Source: DAOVQB01 sp023128935
Lineage (GTDB): Bacteria > Eisenbacteria > RBG-16-71-46 > CAIMUX01 > WJJG01
Length of the DNA stretch: 17,967 bases
Reading direction: 5' to 3'
NCBI GenBank assembly: GCA_030628905.1
Contig: DAOVQB010000086.1
Location: 1 to 17,967 of the forward strand
The translations under genes and the position numbers were made by a program. The first letter of the stretch is position 1; every line of letters begins with the position of its first letter. Below the pieces are notes generated by a model. That model had not been told where the DNA came from and searched no databases. It was given only the letters and a program-made list of their open reading frames with translations. Of this stretch, positions 1 to 7,245 are shown in pieces.

Positions 1-2
1 AA

Positions 3-1865
3 ATGATCCCTGTAGGCCAGGTCTGTCTCGACGAAGCCGCACAGCAGGGACAGATCCCCGAGGTCGACAGCCTGCAGGCCGTGGGCCCATACATGAATCT
101 CCATTTCCGCCCGGGTTCGCTGGCCAGCTTCATCTGCAGCCAGGTGGCCAACGCAAACCCCCCTTACGGCGCGCCTTTGCCCAAGAGCGGACAGCTCGTG
201 ATGGTCGAGTACTCGGCACCTAACACGAACAAGCCGCTTCACGTCGGCCACATCCGGAACAACCTGCTGGGCCTGAGTCTCTGCAACATCCTCGCTGCCA
301 CCGGTGATGAGGTCATCCCGGTCAATCTGGTCAATGATCGCGGAATCCATATTGCTAAATCGATGTTGGCCTACCGCAAATGGGGTGGCGGTCAGACGCC
401 GGAGAGCACCGGACGCAAAGGGGATCATCTGGTCGGCGAGTTCTACGTGCGCTTCAACAGAACCGTCGAGGAGGAGAAGGCCGATCTGGCACGCGAGGAG
501 GGCCTCGATCTCACGCAGCTTGATAAGGATGCAAAGCTTGCTCTCGAGGATCGCACTTCTCTAATGAGAGAGACGCGCGAAGTCCTGCGCAAGTGGGAGG
601 AGGGCGATCCGGAGGTCCGCGCGCTGTGGGAGAAGATGAACCGATGGGTCTACGCGGGATTTGATGAGACCTACAGCCGCTTGGGCTGCATATTCAAAAA
701 ATGGTACTTCGAGAGTGAAACCTATATGTCGGGGAAACAGCTTGTGGAGGACGGACTCAATCGGGGCATCTTCCAGCGTCACCCGGACGGTTCTGTCTGG
801 GCCCGGCTCGAGGAGGAAGGGCTCAAGGACAAGATTCTCCTTCGCGCGGATGGCACATCGGTCTACATCACACAGGACCTCGGAACGGCCGTGCTCAAGT
901 TTGCCGAGTTCGGGATGGACCGCTCGCTGTATGTCGTTGCCAGCGAGCAGAACCTGCACTTCCAGCTCCTCTTCACCCTACTACACAAACTGGGTTTTGC
1001 CTGGGCCGATGGCTGCCATCATTTGAGCTATGGCATGGTCAACCTGCGTGGGGGCATGGGGAAGCTCAAGTCGCGCGAGGGGCGGGCGGTCGATGCCGAC
1101 AATCTGCTCGATGAACTGGCCCGCATCGCCAAGGACAAAGCGCAAACCGGCGGATACGTCACCGACAGCAGGGTTGATCTGGACACCCTGGCCGACGCAA
1201 TCGGACAGGGCGCACTTAAAATGTATCTACTTCAGGTGGGCGCGGAAAAGAACATCCAGTTCGACCCGGACACCACGCTCGACTTTGAAGGCGATACAGG
1301 TCCGGCCGTACAATACAGCCATGCGCGCATCTGCTCGATCGCCCGCAAGGCGCTGGCCACGGGCAAGATCGCGCTCGAAGATTTGGTCGTTGCGGATCTC
1401 CCGCAGCCGTTTGCGGGGCTCGGAACTGGATCGCCGGTGGCGGCAACGGCCAAGCGCTTCCCCTCGGCTGGACAGGCTATTCCTGAATCCGGCTCCTCCC
1501 CGTCTCGAGGGGCCACGCCGGTGGATCCGGTCGTCGCCGCCAGGGTATCCCGGAGCGTGGGTCTGCAGCCTGAGCGCGCTGATACCTCCCTGCTAGAGGC
1601 GGAGGAGGAAAGACACCTGTGTCTGGAACTCGCCCTTTTCCCGAGCGTGCTCAAGTTCGCCGCAGCGCAGATGAGTCCCGCGCCGGTGGCCGGCTACCTG
1701 CTGGACTTGACCAAGGCCTACGCACGCTTCTACCACAACTGCCCTGTGCTGCGTGCTGAGAGCGAGCCGCTGACGCGCGCCCGATTGCATTTGAGCCTCG
1801 TGGTTGCAGCGACGCTCAGGCGCGGGCTTTCACTGTTGGGGATTCACGCGCCGGATGCGATGTAG
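3..1865 (+). CDS. argS: Arginyl-tRNA synthetase, Bacteroidetes-type (5' partial)
   Basis: Class I aminoacyl-tRNA synthetase that charges tRNA-Arg with arginine in the cytosol. The class I HIGH motif appears as HVGH (residues 80-83 of the visible frame) after EYSAPNTNKPL, and the KMSKS equivalent is GKLKSREG near residue 355. The C-terminal anticodon-binding (DALR-type) domain ends in SLLGIHAPDAM, like the ...GLLGIKMPERM end I remember from Bacteroidetes enzymes. The segments GETPESTGKKGDHL-like (here GQTPESTGRKGDHL) and NDRGIHI are also typical of that branch. The frame is open to the left edge and roughly 40-60 N-terminal residues of the tRNA D-loop-binding domain are missing, so the Met codon at 3 is probably internal. 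Residues about 468-529 are a Pro/Ala/Ser-rich insertion between the catalytic and anticodon-binding domains that I do not recall from relatives. The next gene is convergent. Confidence 0.95.
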   Translation: MIPVGQVCLDEAAQQGQIPEVDSLQAVGPYMNLHFRPGSLASFICSQVANANPPYGAPLPKSGQLVMVEYSAPNTNKPLHVGHIRNNLLGLSLCNILAATGDEVIPVNLVNDRGIHIAKSMLAYRKWGGGQTPESTGRKGDHLVGEFYVRFNRTVEEEKADLAREEGLDLTQLDKDAKLALEDRTSLMRETREVLRKWEEGDPEVRALWEKMNRWVYAGFDETYSRLGCIFKKWYFESETYMSGKQLVEDGLNRGIFQRHPDGSVWARLEEEGLKDKILLRADGTSVYITQDLGTAVLKFAEFGMDRSLYVVASEQNLHFQLLFTLLHKLGFAWADGCHHLSYGMVNLRGGMGKLKSREGRAVDADNLLDELARIAKDKAQTGGYVTDSRVDLDTLADAIGQGALKMYLLQVGAEKNIQFDPDTTLDFEGDTGPAVQYSHARICSIARKALATGKIALEDLVVADLPQPFAGLGTGSPVAATAKRFPSAGQAIPESGSSPSRGATPVDPVVAARVSRSVGLQPERADTSLLEAEEERHLCLELALFPSVLKFAAAQMSPAPVAGYLLDLTKAYARFYHNCPVLRAESEPLTRARLHLSLVVAATLRRGLSLLGIHAPDAM

Positions 1866-2050
1866 GGGCCTGGAGTTGCCCCAAACGATCTCCCGGCGTG
1901 CGTCATTTCTGGGGTTCCACGGTCGACGATTCCATATCGACTGCTGCACTGTCTCCACCCGCCCGCCACACTATTTCAACTGTAAATACAGTAGCACTCG
2001 GCCGCCGCAGCATTATCCGTCACCCTCGTGACGACGACAGGACCACGGTG
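1866..2050. other. Convergent intergenic gap with two small inverted repeats
   Basis: This gap separates the ends of two convergent genes. It holds a perfect dyad ACTGT-AAAT-ACAGT at 1979-1992 and a perfect 6-bp stem with a 4-nt loop, CGTCAC-CCTC-GTGACG, at 2018-2033. Neither is followed by a T-tract on either strand, so neither is a standard intrinsic terminator. The second sits just beyond the stop of the minus-strand gene and might still act as a bidirectional stop or as a 3'-end stabiliser. Confidence 0.35.
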
Positions 2051-3565
2051 CTATTCATCATCCTCGTAACGGCGATTTGTGTTCGTGCCTTGCTTCTCGC
2101 GATCCGTATCCGCACTACTGTTCTCAGGGGCAGGGGCAGTGCCCGTATCCGGTTCATCACTTCTATTCCCACGGGCCGTGCGCGCATCCAGCTTATCGTT
2201 CTTGTTTTCAGAGGAGGACGAAACATGCTCTGGCCAGTTCCGCTTACGATCCGTAGTGCTCGGGGCAGCCCCTCCGAGCGGCCTACGCGAACGCTTCGGG
2301 CGCGGACGGAACAGTGCGCCAGTTGAGTAGCGGCCTTTCTTGGGGCGGCGCCCTGCTTGAATCTCGCGCCCCCCAGTCGGACTCGAGCCATCTTCCGTCC
2401 CGCCGCCGGATCTCACATCACTCGTTTGGGAGGGAATGTCCCGCACCAGGCCCCAGGGAAGATCAGAGCTATCGCGAACCGGACTGTGGGGACGATCCTT
2501 CCTGGCTTCTTCCAGCCCACCTGTTTCTCGCACGTCTCCGGGGGTTTTGTCGTCATGCGGACGCCCCGGAGGGCGTGAATCGGGCGACTTCCGCCTGCTA
2601 CGGTCTGGCCTTCTGCGGGCCTCTCGCCGCTCTTCAGCAACCTGCGCATCTTCCCCAGCGGGTCTGCCGCGCCGAGGCTGCGGTCTGCGGCTGCGGGTCG
2701 GGCGATCCCTGCCTGCTCGTCTGGTCCGATCTCCACTCACGCGGTCTGGGCGATCGCTACCTTCACTTTCGGGTCCCTCCACACCCTCGCGGGTCGGGCG
2801 ATCTATGCGTTGTCGATCGCGACGGCCAGCAGGCTCGCGATCCGCGCGATCCCAGCGCCTGCGGGCTGAGCGGTCCCCACGCTGCACATCCTCACCCCGG
2901 CTGCGGGCTGAGCGGTCCCCACGCTGCGCATCCCCACCCCGATCACGGGCTGAGCGCTCCCCGCGCTGCGCATCCCCACCCCGATCACGGGCTGAGCGCT
3001 CCCCGCGCTGCACATCCCTACCCCGATCACGGGCTGAGCGGTCCCCCCCCACCCGTCGTGAACGTCCCCTGCCCACGCGCTCTGAGCTGCGTCGGACCCG
3101 TGAACTGCGAGAAGTGCGCGCACCCGGCAGCTGCAGCTTACTTAGAGTCTGTGGGCTTAAAAAAACCGCGATCGAGAAGCTGAGCAGCAATGCGCCCCGC
3201 AGAGAATCAACAATCAGAAAAAACCATCCTAGCCCAACCGTACCAACAGCTAGGAAGAGAAGGACGCCACCAACGATTGAGAATGTACCATACAGGTTCA
3301 GCAGATGATGCGCCTCTTCCTTCTCGTCCCGCAGCCAGCGCAGGGCCAAGAAGTGCAGTGCGGCACACAGGAGAAAAACCAGGGCAGCGAAGTAGATGGG
3401 AAGGTCAATCCGGTCGGGTGAGAACTCAATAGAGATACCCATACTATTACTATCAAGGAGCCGCCTCAGGATCGGGTGGTCCCACCGCATAATTGCCAGT
3501 GACACCGCGGCGGCGGTCTCGATTAGGCCCGAAACCACCACTATCACACAGAGAATACCTCTCAT
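2051..3565 (-). CDS. Four-TM membrane protein with Arg/Asp-rich repeat tail
   Basis: I do not recognise the family. The N-terminal 140 residues contain four likely membrane helices (about 4-27, 54-77, 91-112 and 114-137). From about 146 to 504 the protein is a highly charged, presumably disordered tail rich in R, D, S, G and E with almost no hydrophobic residues. Residues 174-243 are five tandem 14-residue units with consensus G-[DE]-RSAR-[DS]-RG-x-D-[AV]-QR. More irregular RDRP/RRP stretches follow, and the end is acidic (RYEDDE). The charge balance suggests a polyampholyte, with the tail probably cytosolic given the positive residues that follow TM4. The start ATG is preceded by AGGGAG 11 nt upstream. 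The gene lies downstream of the prenyl synthase on the same strand after a 254-bp gap, so it may have its own promoter. Function unknown; the membrane part alone could be a small DUF-type protein. Confidence 0.7.
   Translation of the reverse strand: MRGILCVIVVVSGLIETAAAVSLAIMRWDHPILRRLLDSNSMGISIEFSPDRIDLPIYFAALVFLLCAALHFLALRWLRDEKEEAHHLLNLYGTFSIVGGVLLFLAVGTVGLGWFFLIVDSLRGALLLSFSIAVFLSPQTLSKLQLPGARTSRSSRVRRSSERVGRGRSRRVGGDRSARDRGRDVQRGERSARDRGGDAQRGERSARDRGGDAQRGDRSARSRGEDVQRGDRSARRRWDRADREPAGRRDRQRIDRPTREGVEGPESEGSDRPDRVSGDRTRRAGRDRPTRSRRPQPRRGRPAGEDAQVAEERREARRRPDRSRRKSPDSRPPGRPHDDKTPGDVRETGGLEEARKDRPHSPVRDSSDLPWGLVRDIPSQTSDVRSGGGTEDGSSPTGGREIQAGRRPKKGRYSTGALFRPRPKRSRRPLGGAAPSTTDRKRNWPEHVSSSSENKNDKLDARTARGNRSDEPDTGTAPAPENSSADTDREKQGTNTNRRYEDDE
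2837..3046 (-). repeat. 42-bp tandem repeat (5 units) inside the membrane-protein gene
   Basis: Read on the plus strand, GGGCTGAGCG recurs exactly every 42 bases at 2863, 2905, 2947, 2989 and 3031. On the coding strand this gives five in-frame 14-residue units, of which the middle three are nearly identical and the outer two have diverged. The near identity at DNA level points to recent unit duplication. Confidence 0.92.
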
Positions 3566-3819
3566 AGGCTTGAGTACTCCCTAGCATCTCACAGATAGGC
3601 AACCACTACCCATTCCAGCTTGGAGATGCCGCTGCAGGTTGCTCAGCGTCTGATGGCATCTCTTCCAGCAGCAGATCCTATGGCAAGAGAGGGGGACATG
3701 CTACTCATTTCCGGAAAGCAACGGTTGCAACAGATGTGTCGATTAAATATGCACGTCCTGGGATGCCCACTGGGACCGCAGGGCGTGCGCAATCCATGTC
3801 TCACTGCGCATCAAGGAGT

Positions 3820-4941
3820 TCAATAGCGCCGGAGGATGAAGTAGTCGGCCAGGCCGCCCAGGATACGCTTCCAGTGAGGAGCCAGGGCGGTGCCCTGTAT
3901 GCAGTCCTTTCCCTGGCGAACGAGCTTCCGCGCAAGCTCTTCGGAGCGCGACAGTGCTCCTGTGCTGCGCACGATCTCGCGCACGCGCTCTAGGTCCCCG
4001 GGAGCCAGATCTGAGTTTCCGTGAACGCGTTCCAGCACGGAGCGCTCTTGGGCGGAGCCTGCTTCGTACGCGTGGACAAAGAGGAGAGTCTTCTTGCCCT
4101 CCTTCACATCCGAGTCCACGGGCTTGCCGAGAACATCGCTGTCGCCATACAGCCCCAAGATGTCATCCTGGATCTGAAAGGCGATACCGATCGGGATGGC
4201 ATAGCTCCGGATGCCCTCAAGAACCGACTCATGGACGCCGGCCAAAACACCACCCAGCAGAAGCGGCAGCATGACGGTGTAGTGAGCCGTTTTGTACTCA
4301 TGGATCCGCAAGACCTGCGCCTCGGTCAGCTCGCAGAGCTTCACATCCGCGACGTCCAGGAGTTGCCCTGCGACGGTGTCAATCGTCACCTCGCTCAGGA
4401 GCGTGACAGCGCGAAGTAGCACACCTTCCGGAAATCCTGAGCTTAAGAGTAGTTCCTGAGCCAGCGCCTGCCCCTTGTCACCGAAATTCAGGGCCACGGC
4501 CTGGCCATAGGCCAGAGCTTCCAGCTCGGTATTAAACCGCGACCGGGCCTTATCGGCATATCTCCGGTGCACGGTCGGTGCACTGCGCCGGAGGTCGCTG
4601 TGGTCGACGATATCGTCATGGATCAAGAAGGCATTGTGGAGTATCTCCACGGACCCCGCAGCCCGGAGGACACCATTGGCAACGGTGGAACGTGGTGAGG
4701 ACTCGTGGTGGCAGGCATCGTAGCCCATTTTCACCAATCCTGCGCGGATCTTCTTCCCGTTGGCGGTCAAATGGCAGTAGGCATCCGCTGCTCCGGCGAC
4801 AGACTCACCAAGCGGCTGCCACTCGCGCCGCTTAGCTTCCCAAAACTGCTCGAGCACGGGGTTCACGGCCACAGCATTCTCAGCCAGGTACTGCTTGGCC
4901 TTGTCCACGGCCGCCAGGGCCGATCGATCCTCAACCGGCAT
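3820..4941 (-). CDS. Trans-polyprenyl diphosphate synthase (FPP/GGPP-synthase family)
   Basis: Condenses isopentenyl diphosphate with allylic diphosphates in trans to build isoprenoid chains in the cytosol. All core motifs are visible: GKKIR (62-66) for IPP binding, the first Asp-rich motif DDIVD (109-113) followed by RR (118-119), GQLLD (192-196), KT (217-218), and the second motif FQIQDDILGLYGD (from 255), where Gly replaces the last Asp as in many GGPP synthases, then the GKPVDSDVKEGKKT stretch. At 373 residues it is slightly longer than the usual 300-350. Phe105 sits four residues before DDIVD and Ala104 five before, so chain length cannot be called; farnesyl, geranylgeranyl or longer are all possible. 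Its start lies inside the end of the uppS-like gene (11-nt overlap), indicating one transcript and coupled translation. The product could feed the cis-prenyltransferase next door or quinone side-chain synthesis. Confidence 0.92.
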   Translation of the reverse strand: MPVEDRSALAAVDKAKQYLAENAVAVNPVLEQFWEAKRREWQPLGESVAGAADAYCHLTANGKKIRAGLVKMGYDACHHESSPRSTVANGVLRAAGSVEILHNAFLIHDDIVDHSDLRRSAPTVHRRYADKARSRFNTELEALAYGQAVALNFGDKGQALAQELLLSSGFPEGVLLRAVTLLSEVTIDTVAGQLLDVADVKLCELTEAQVLRIHEYKTAHYTVMLPLLLGGVLAGVHESVLEGIRSYAIPIGIAFQIQDDILGLYGDSDVLGKPVDSDVKEGKKTLLFVHAYEAGSAQERSVLERVHGNSDLAPGDLERVREIVRSTGALSRSEELARKLVRQGKDCIQGTALAPHWKRILGGLADYFILRRY

Positions 4942-5689
4942 GATCTTCTGTATCCTTGTGTGTCAAGCGCCGGCCAAAACGGCGCTCCCGGTGTCCAAAG
5001 TCACGAATGACCTCTCTGAAATCCTCCTCCTGCAACTCTGGCAGGAACTGGGGCAGGAAGGCAATCTCCGCATACACGCTCTGGAGCGGCAGAATCCCGG
5101 ATAGCCGGTGTTCCCCGGAAGAACGGATCACCAGATCGGGATCGGGCTGGCCCGCCGTGTCCAGACACACAGCCAACCCTTCCCAGGTCAGGTCTTTGGG
5201 CTGCAGGCCTGCTTCCAGCAGTTTTTTGATCGCCCGCAGCATCTCGTCACGGCCTCCGTAGTCCAGGGCAAGGTTGAAGGTGAAAGGCTTGTAGTCTTCT
5301 GTTTCCTGCTCCATGTCCGAGAACAGCTTGGCGAGACTCGGATAGCTCCGCGCAATCCTGTCCCTGCGCCCGACGTGAAGGAAGCGCATGCCATCGCGTT
5401 TGAACGTGCCCCGGTTCCGCCGCAGGGAGATCTCCACGAGGCGCATGATGGCCTTCACCTCGAGGTTGCTGCGTTCCCAGTTCTCGGTCGAGAAGCCCCA
5501 GACCGTCGCGAACGGGATCCCCCAATCCCGGCAGACGCGCAGGAAGGCCTTCACCGCCTCGGCGCCCCGGCGGTGCCCTTCTGCCACCAGCTTGCCATGC
5601 TCCCGTGCCCATCGCCCGTTGCCATCTGGAATCAGGACGACATGCTTCGGGAGCCGCTCAGGCTGGGGTGGTACCTTCGGTCTAGCCAT
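4931..5689 (-). CDS. uppS: Undecaprenyl diphosphate synthase (cis-prenyltransferase)
   Basis: Adds IPP units in cis to farnesyl diphosphate to make the C55 carrier lipid needed for peptidoglycan and O-antigen synthesis, acting at the inner face of the cytoplasmic membrane. The signature PDGNGRWA is at residues 21-28 (Asp22 is the catalytic metal-binding Asp; the usual Met before it is Pro). FSTENW is at 66-71, the DYGGRDEM segment near 143, and RSSGEHRLS leading to LQSVYAEI near the C-terminus carries the Arg and Glu residues that bind IPP and Mg. Length 252 aa is normal. Start: ATG preceded by GGAGAGG with a 4-nt spacer. It is the first gene of the minus-strand isoprenoid pair and overlaps the trans-prenyl synthase by 11 nt. 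A chain length other than C55 cannot be excluded from sequence. Confidence 0.95.
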   Translation of the reverse strand: MARPKVPPQPERLPKHVVLIPDGNGRWAREHGKLVAEGHRRGAEAVKAFLRVCRDWGIPFATVWGFSTENWERSNLEVKAIMRLVEISLRRNRGTFKRDGMRFLHVGRRDRIARSYPSLAKLFSDMEQETEDYKPFTFNLALDYGGRDEMLRAIKKLLEAGLQPKDLTWEGLAVCLDTAGQPDPDLVIRSSGEHRLSGILPLQSVYAEIAFLPQFLPELQEEDFREVIRDFGHRERRFGRRLTHKDTEDHAG

Positions 5690-5831
5690 CCGGCCTCTCC
5701 ATCCTCCAGGTTCGCGTATCGCAGAGCACCTCGCGGCTCACATATGCAGGGGCAATGCACTTTCGGCTGAGCCATTCGGTTTCCCAATTTCCTCACCGCC
5801 CGCATCCCAGTTTATGCGACACAGCACCCGC

Positions 5832-5860
5832 GCATCAATCATGACCGCATGGATTCCTCA
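5832..5860. repeat. Direct repeat copy 1 with internal dyad
   Basis: GCATCAATCATGACCGCATG plus GATTCCTCA. It matches 26 of 29 bases with the copy at 5908-5936. Inside each copy AATCATG-N4-CATGGAT-type arms form an imperfect dyad, which is what a dimeric repressor or activator site would look like. Function is inferred only. Confidence 0.6.
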
Positions 5861-5907
5861 TTGTCCTGTAGCATGCCGAAGTGATCACCACTGTTGGATG
5901 CCCCCCG

Positions 5908-5936
5908 GCATCAATCATGACTGCATGGGATCCTCA
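5908..5936. repeat. Direct repeat copy 2 with internal dyad
   Basis: Second copy, with changes at three positions (C to T, A to G, T to A). Its start lies 76 bp from the start of copy 1, about seven helical turns, so the two sites would face roughly the same side of the DNA. It lies 100 bp upstream of the aldolase start. Confidence 0.6.
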
Positions 5937-6035
5937 ATCTGGCGGACCTCGAACGAATCTCGCATTAGCGGACGAATGAATCTAAGATAGCCCATCAGTC
6001 ACGGAAGATAGCAAGGATCAGAGACGGAGCTAGGC

Positions 6036-6932
6036 ATGGATCCTTTCACGCAATCCGCGCCCTGGGTGGGACGGGTACCGCCGGCCATTCTAGATGAGAT
6101 AGGCCGGTTCGCGGGGCTTCTCGCCGCCCGGGGATGGTCCGAGGCCCAAGGGGGCAACATCTCCATCCTACTCCCCGCGGAACGGACCGCCCGACAGGCA
6201 AGCGCAGCGATTGACTCTACGCGTGATTCTCAGCCGGCCAAGGTGGCTGTCCGCACGCCTGATTCTCAGTCGGCCAAGGTGGCTGTCCGCACGCCTGATT
6301 CTCAGCCGGCCAAGGTGGCTGTGCGCCATCCCTCCCTCACGCACCGGCGCCTCGTGGCAACTTGCTCAGGTTGCCGGATGCGGGACCTAGCGATGTTCCC
6401 CCCGGGAGGTCTGTGCTTTATCAAACTCGACGCCGAGGGAAGGCAGGCCACGGTGGAAGGGGGCATGCCCACCATGGAGCTGCCGACGCATCTGGCAGTC
6501 CATGCTGCGGCCGTCGAGTCCAGGGAACGCGAGGGAGCCATCCTCCACACCCACCCGCCAGCGCTCATTGCGCTGACGCACCTTGAGAGCGAAAGCCCCG
6601 CGCTGGCCTTGGCAGAGGCGAAACCCTGGGACATGCTTGCCCCAGCGCGCTTGCCCGGATTCCTCGGGGCGATTCTCCCGGAGCATGGAGAGCTGCTTTC
6701 GGGCCAGATTGCCGTCCTGCCGCGGAGATGCGCGGGCGGACAAGCGCTCGCCCAAGAGAGTGCCTCGGCAAGCCGAGGACATCGCCTGATCCTCTGGCCA
6801 CTCCATGGAGTACTGGCCTGGGGTGAGACGCTCGCAGAGGCACTGGATATCATTGAGACAGCGGAAAAGGCGGCCGAGATCGCCCTGCGGATCCTGCCGC
6901 TTCTCTCGCGAGAGAATACGCAGGTGGGATGA
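6036..6932 (+). CDS. Class II aldolase, rhamnulose-1-phosphate aldolase-like
   Basis: Zn-dependent class II aldolase/adducin-fold enzyme; the closest remembered relative is RhaD, which splits L-rhamnulose 1-phosphate into dihydroxyacetone phosphate and lactaldehyde. Visible motifs: GGNIS (39-43) for phosphate binding, ELPTH (148-152) with Glu148 as the likely catalytic acid/base, HTH (171-173) supplying two Zn ligands, and LWPLHG (253-258) with His257 as the third. The C-terminal ETLAEALDIIETAEKAAEI strongly resembles RhaD. Length 298 aa versus about 274 for E. coli RhaD, the excess being a repeat insertion at 64-99 (three 12-residue units, DSQPAKVAVRTP) between the GGNIS strand and the CSGCRMRDL strand. 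No other rhamnose genes (isomerase, kinase) are in the window, so the true sugar phosphate is uncertain; a fuculose or methylthioribulose-type enzyme is less likely. It is followed by a structured gap and then the Omp85-type gene on the same strand. Confidence 0.82.
   Translation: MDPFTQSAPWVGRVPPAILDEIGRFAGLLAARGWSEAQGGNISILLPAERTARQASAAIDSTRDSQPAKVAVRTPDSQSAKVAVRTPDSQPAKVAVRHPSLTHRRLVATCSGCRMRDLAMFPPGGLCFIKLDAEGRQATVEGGMPTMELPTHLAVHAAAVESREREGAILHTHPPALIALTHLESESPALALAEAKPWDMLAPARLPGFLGAILPEHGELLSGQIAVLPRRCAGGQALAQESASASRGHRLILWPLHGVLAWGETLAEALDIIETAEKAAEIALRILPLLSRENTQVG
6225..6332 (+). repeat. 3 x 36-bp tandem repeat inside the aldolase gene
   Basis: Units begin with GATTCTCAG at 6225, 6261 and 6297, exactly 36 bases apart. 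Units 1 and 2 are almost identical and unit 3 diverges only at its end. In frame it encodes DSQ[PS]AKVAVRTP. The preceding bases (TCTACGCGT before the first GATTCT) look like a decayed end of a further unit. Confidence 0.93.
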
Positions 6933-7245
6933 GAGAAAGAACGGGGGACCCAGTCTTGGCTCAGATGCATTACAAGAAGGCGACCGGGTCCCCACAACGA
7001 AGCAAGCGTTGGTCTCCGGGTGAAACACGACCTGAGCCGCTGAAAGCAGCCGGAGTCCAAACAGCCGTTCCGGCATCTAGATCGGCTGCGCCATCCAGGG
7101 GATCCAGGGCTAGGTCGGGCCTGGTTCAGATCAACCAGGCAAAGGGTAGCGGATCGCTTGGCCGATCCATGTACCGTGTATTCTTGATCCATCACCCGCG
7201 TGATCCATTCAGATCAAGGGCCATAGCAGGGAAAGGTGGGGCGCT
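6933..7245 (+). other. Structured gap upstream of the Omp85-type gene (series of hairpins)
   Basis: There is no convincing gene here. A 106-codon frame (6929-7249) overlaps both neighbours by 4 nt, but its product is low-complexity and its SD-like AGGTGG sits only 1 nt before the ATG. What stands out is inverted repeats. GGGGACCC (6944-6951) pairs with GGGTCCCC (6986-6993), and TCTTG/CAAGA (6954-6958/6973-6977) nests inside. GCCTGGTT-CAGATC-AACCAGGC (7119-7140) is an 8-bp perfect stem, and GGATCG-CTTGGC-CGATCC (7151-7168) a 6-bp one. CTTGATC/GATCAAG (7183-7189/7212-7218) encloses ATCAC-CCGC-GTGAT (7191-7204). Just before the gap, inside the aldolase end, lies the 16-bp perfect palindrome TTCTCTCGCGAGAGAA (6901-6916). 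No T-tract follows any stem. This may be a structured leader RNA for the downstream gene, or a processing/attenuation region. Confidence 0.5.
7232..7240 (+). promoter_or_regulatory. Shine-Dalgarno supporting the GTG start at 7246
   Basis: AAAGGTGGG lies 6-7 nt upstream of GTG 7246. The only other in-frame start before the signal-peptide core is ATG 7369 (codon 42), which would leave the hydrophobic stretch with no positively charged leader. This favours the GTG start. Confidence 0.6.

Larger units (their letters stand above)
5690..6035. other. Divergent intergenic region with paired operator-like repeats
   Basis: 346 bp between divergent uppS-like (-) and aldolase (+) genes, so it must carry the promoters for both. 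I see no convincing sigma-70 hexamer pair; TAAGAT at 5983-5988 is a possible -10 for the aldolase but lacks a good -35. Two 29-bp direct repeats lie in the middle (listed separately), along with the palindrome GTGATCAC at 5881-5888. The aldolase start has ACGGAG 6 nt upstream. Confidence 0.5.

Noticed and set aside
1979..1992. LexA (SOS) box
   Set aside because: The arms CTGT/ACAG are separated by 4 bases, not the 8 of the gamma-proteobacterial box, and no gene starts downstream of it.
2863..3045. Regularly spaced repeats as a CRISPR array
   Set aside because: The 42-bp units are contiguous with no unique spacers, and they stay in frame with a protein.
2314..3308. Two long plus-strand frames (2314-3183 and 2436-3308), rich in Pro/His/Ala and Arg/Ser
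   Set aside because: Both are antisense to the repeat-encoding membrane-protein gene. They inherit its 42-bp period, lack a folded-looking composition, and the minus frame has real membrane helices and a Shine-Dalgarno.
6302..7195. 297-codon minus-strand frame
   Set aside because: It lies antisense to the aldolase, whose catalytic motifs are clear. The minus product shows no motif and has shadow-like composition.
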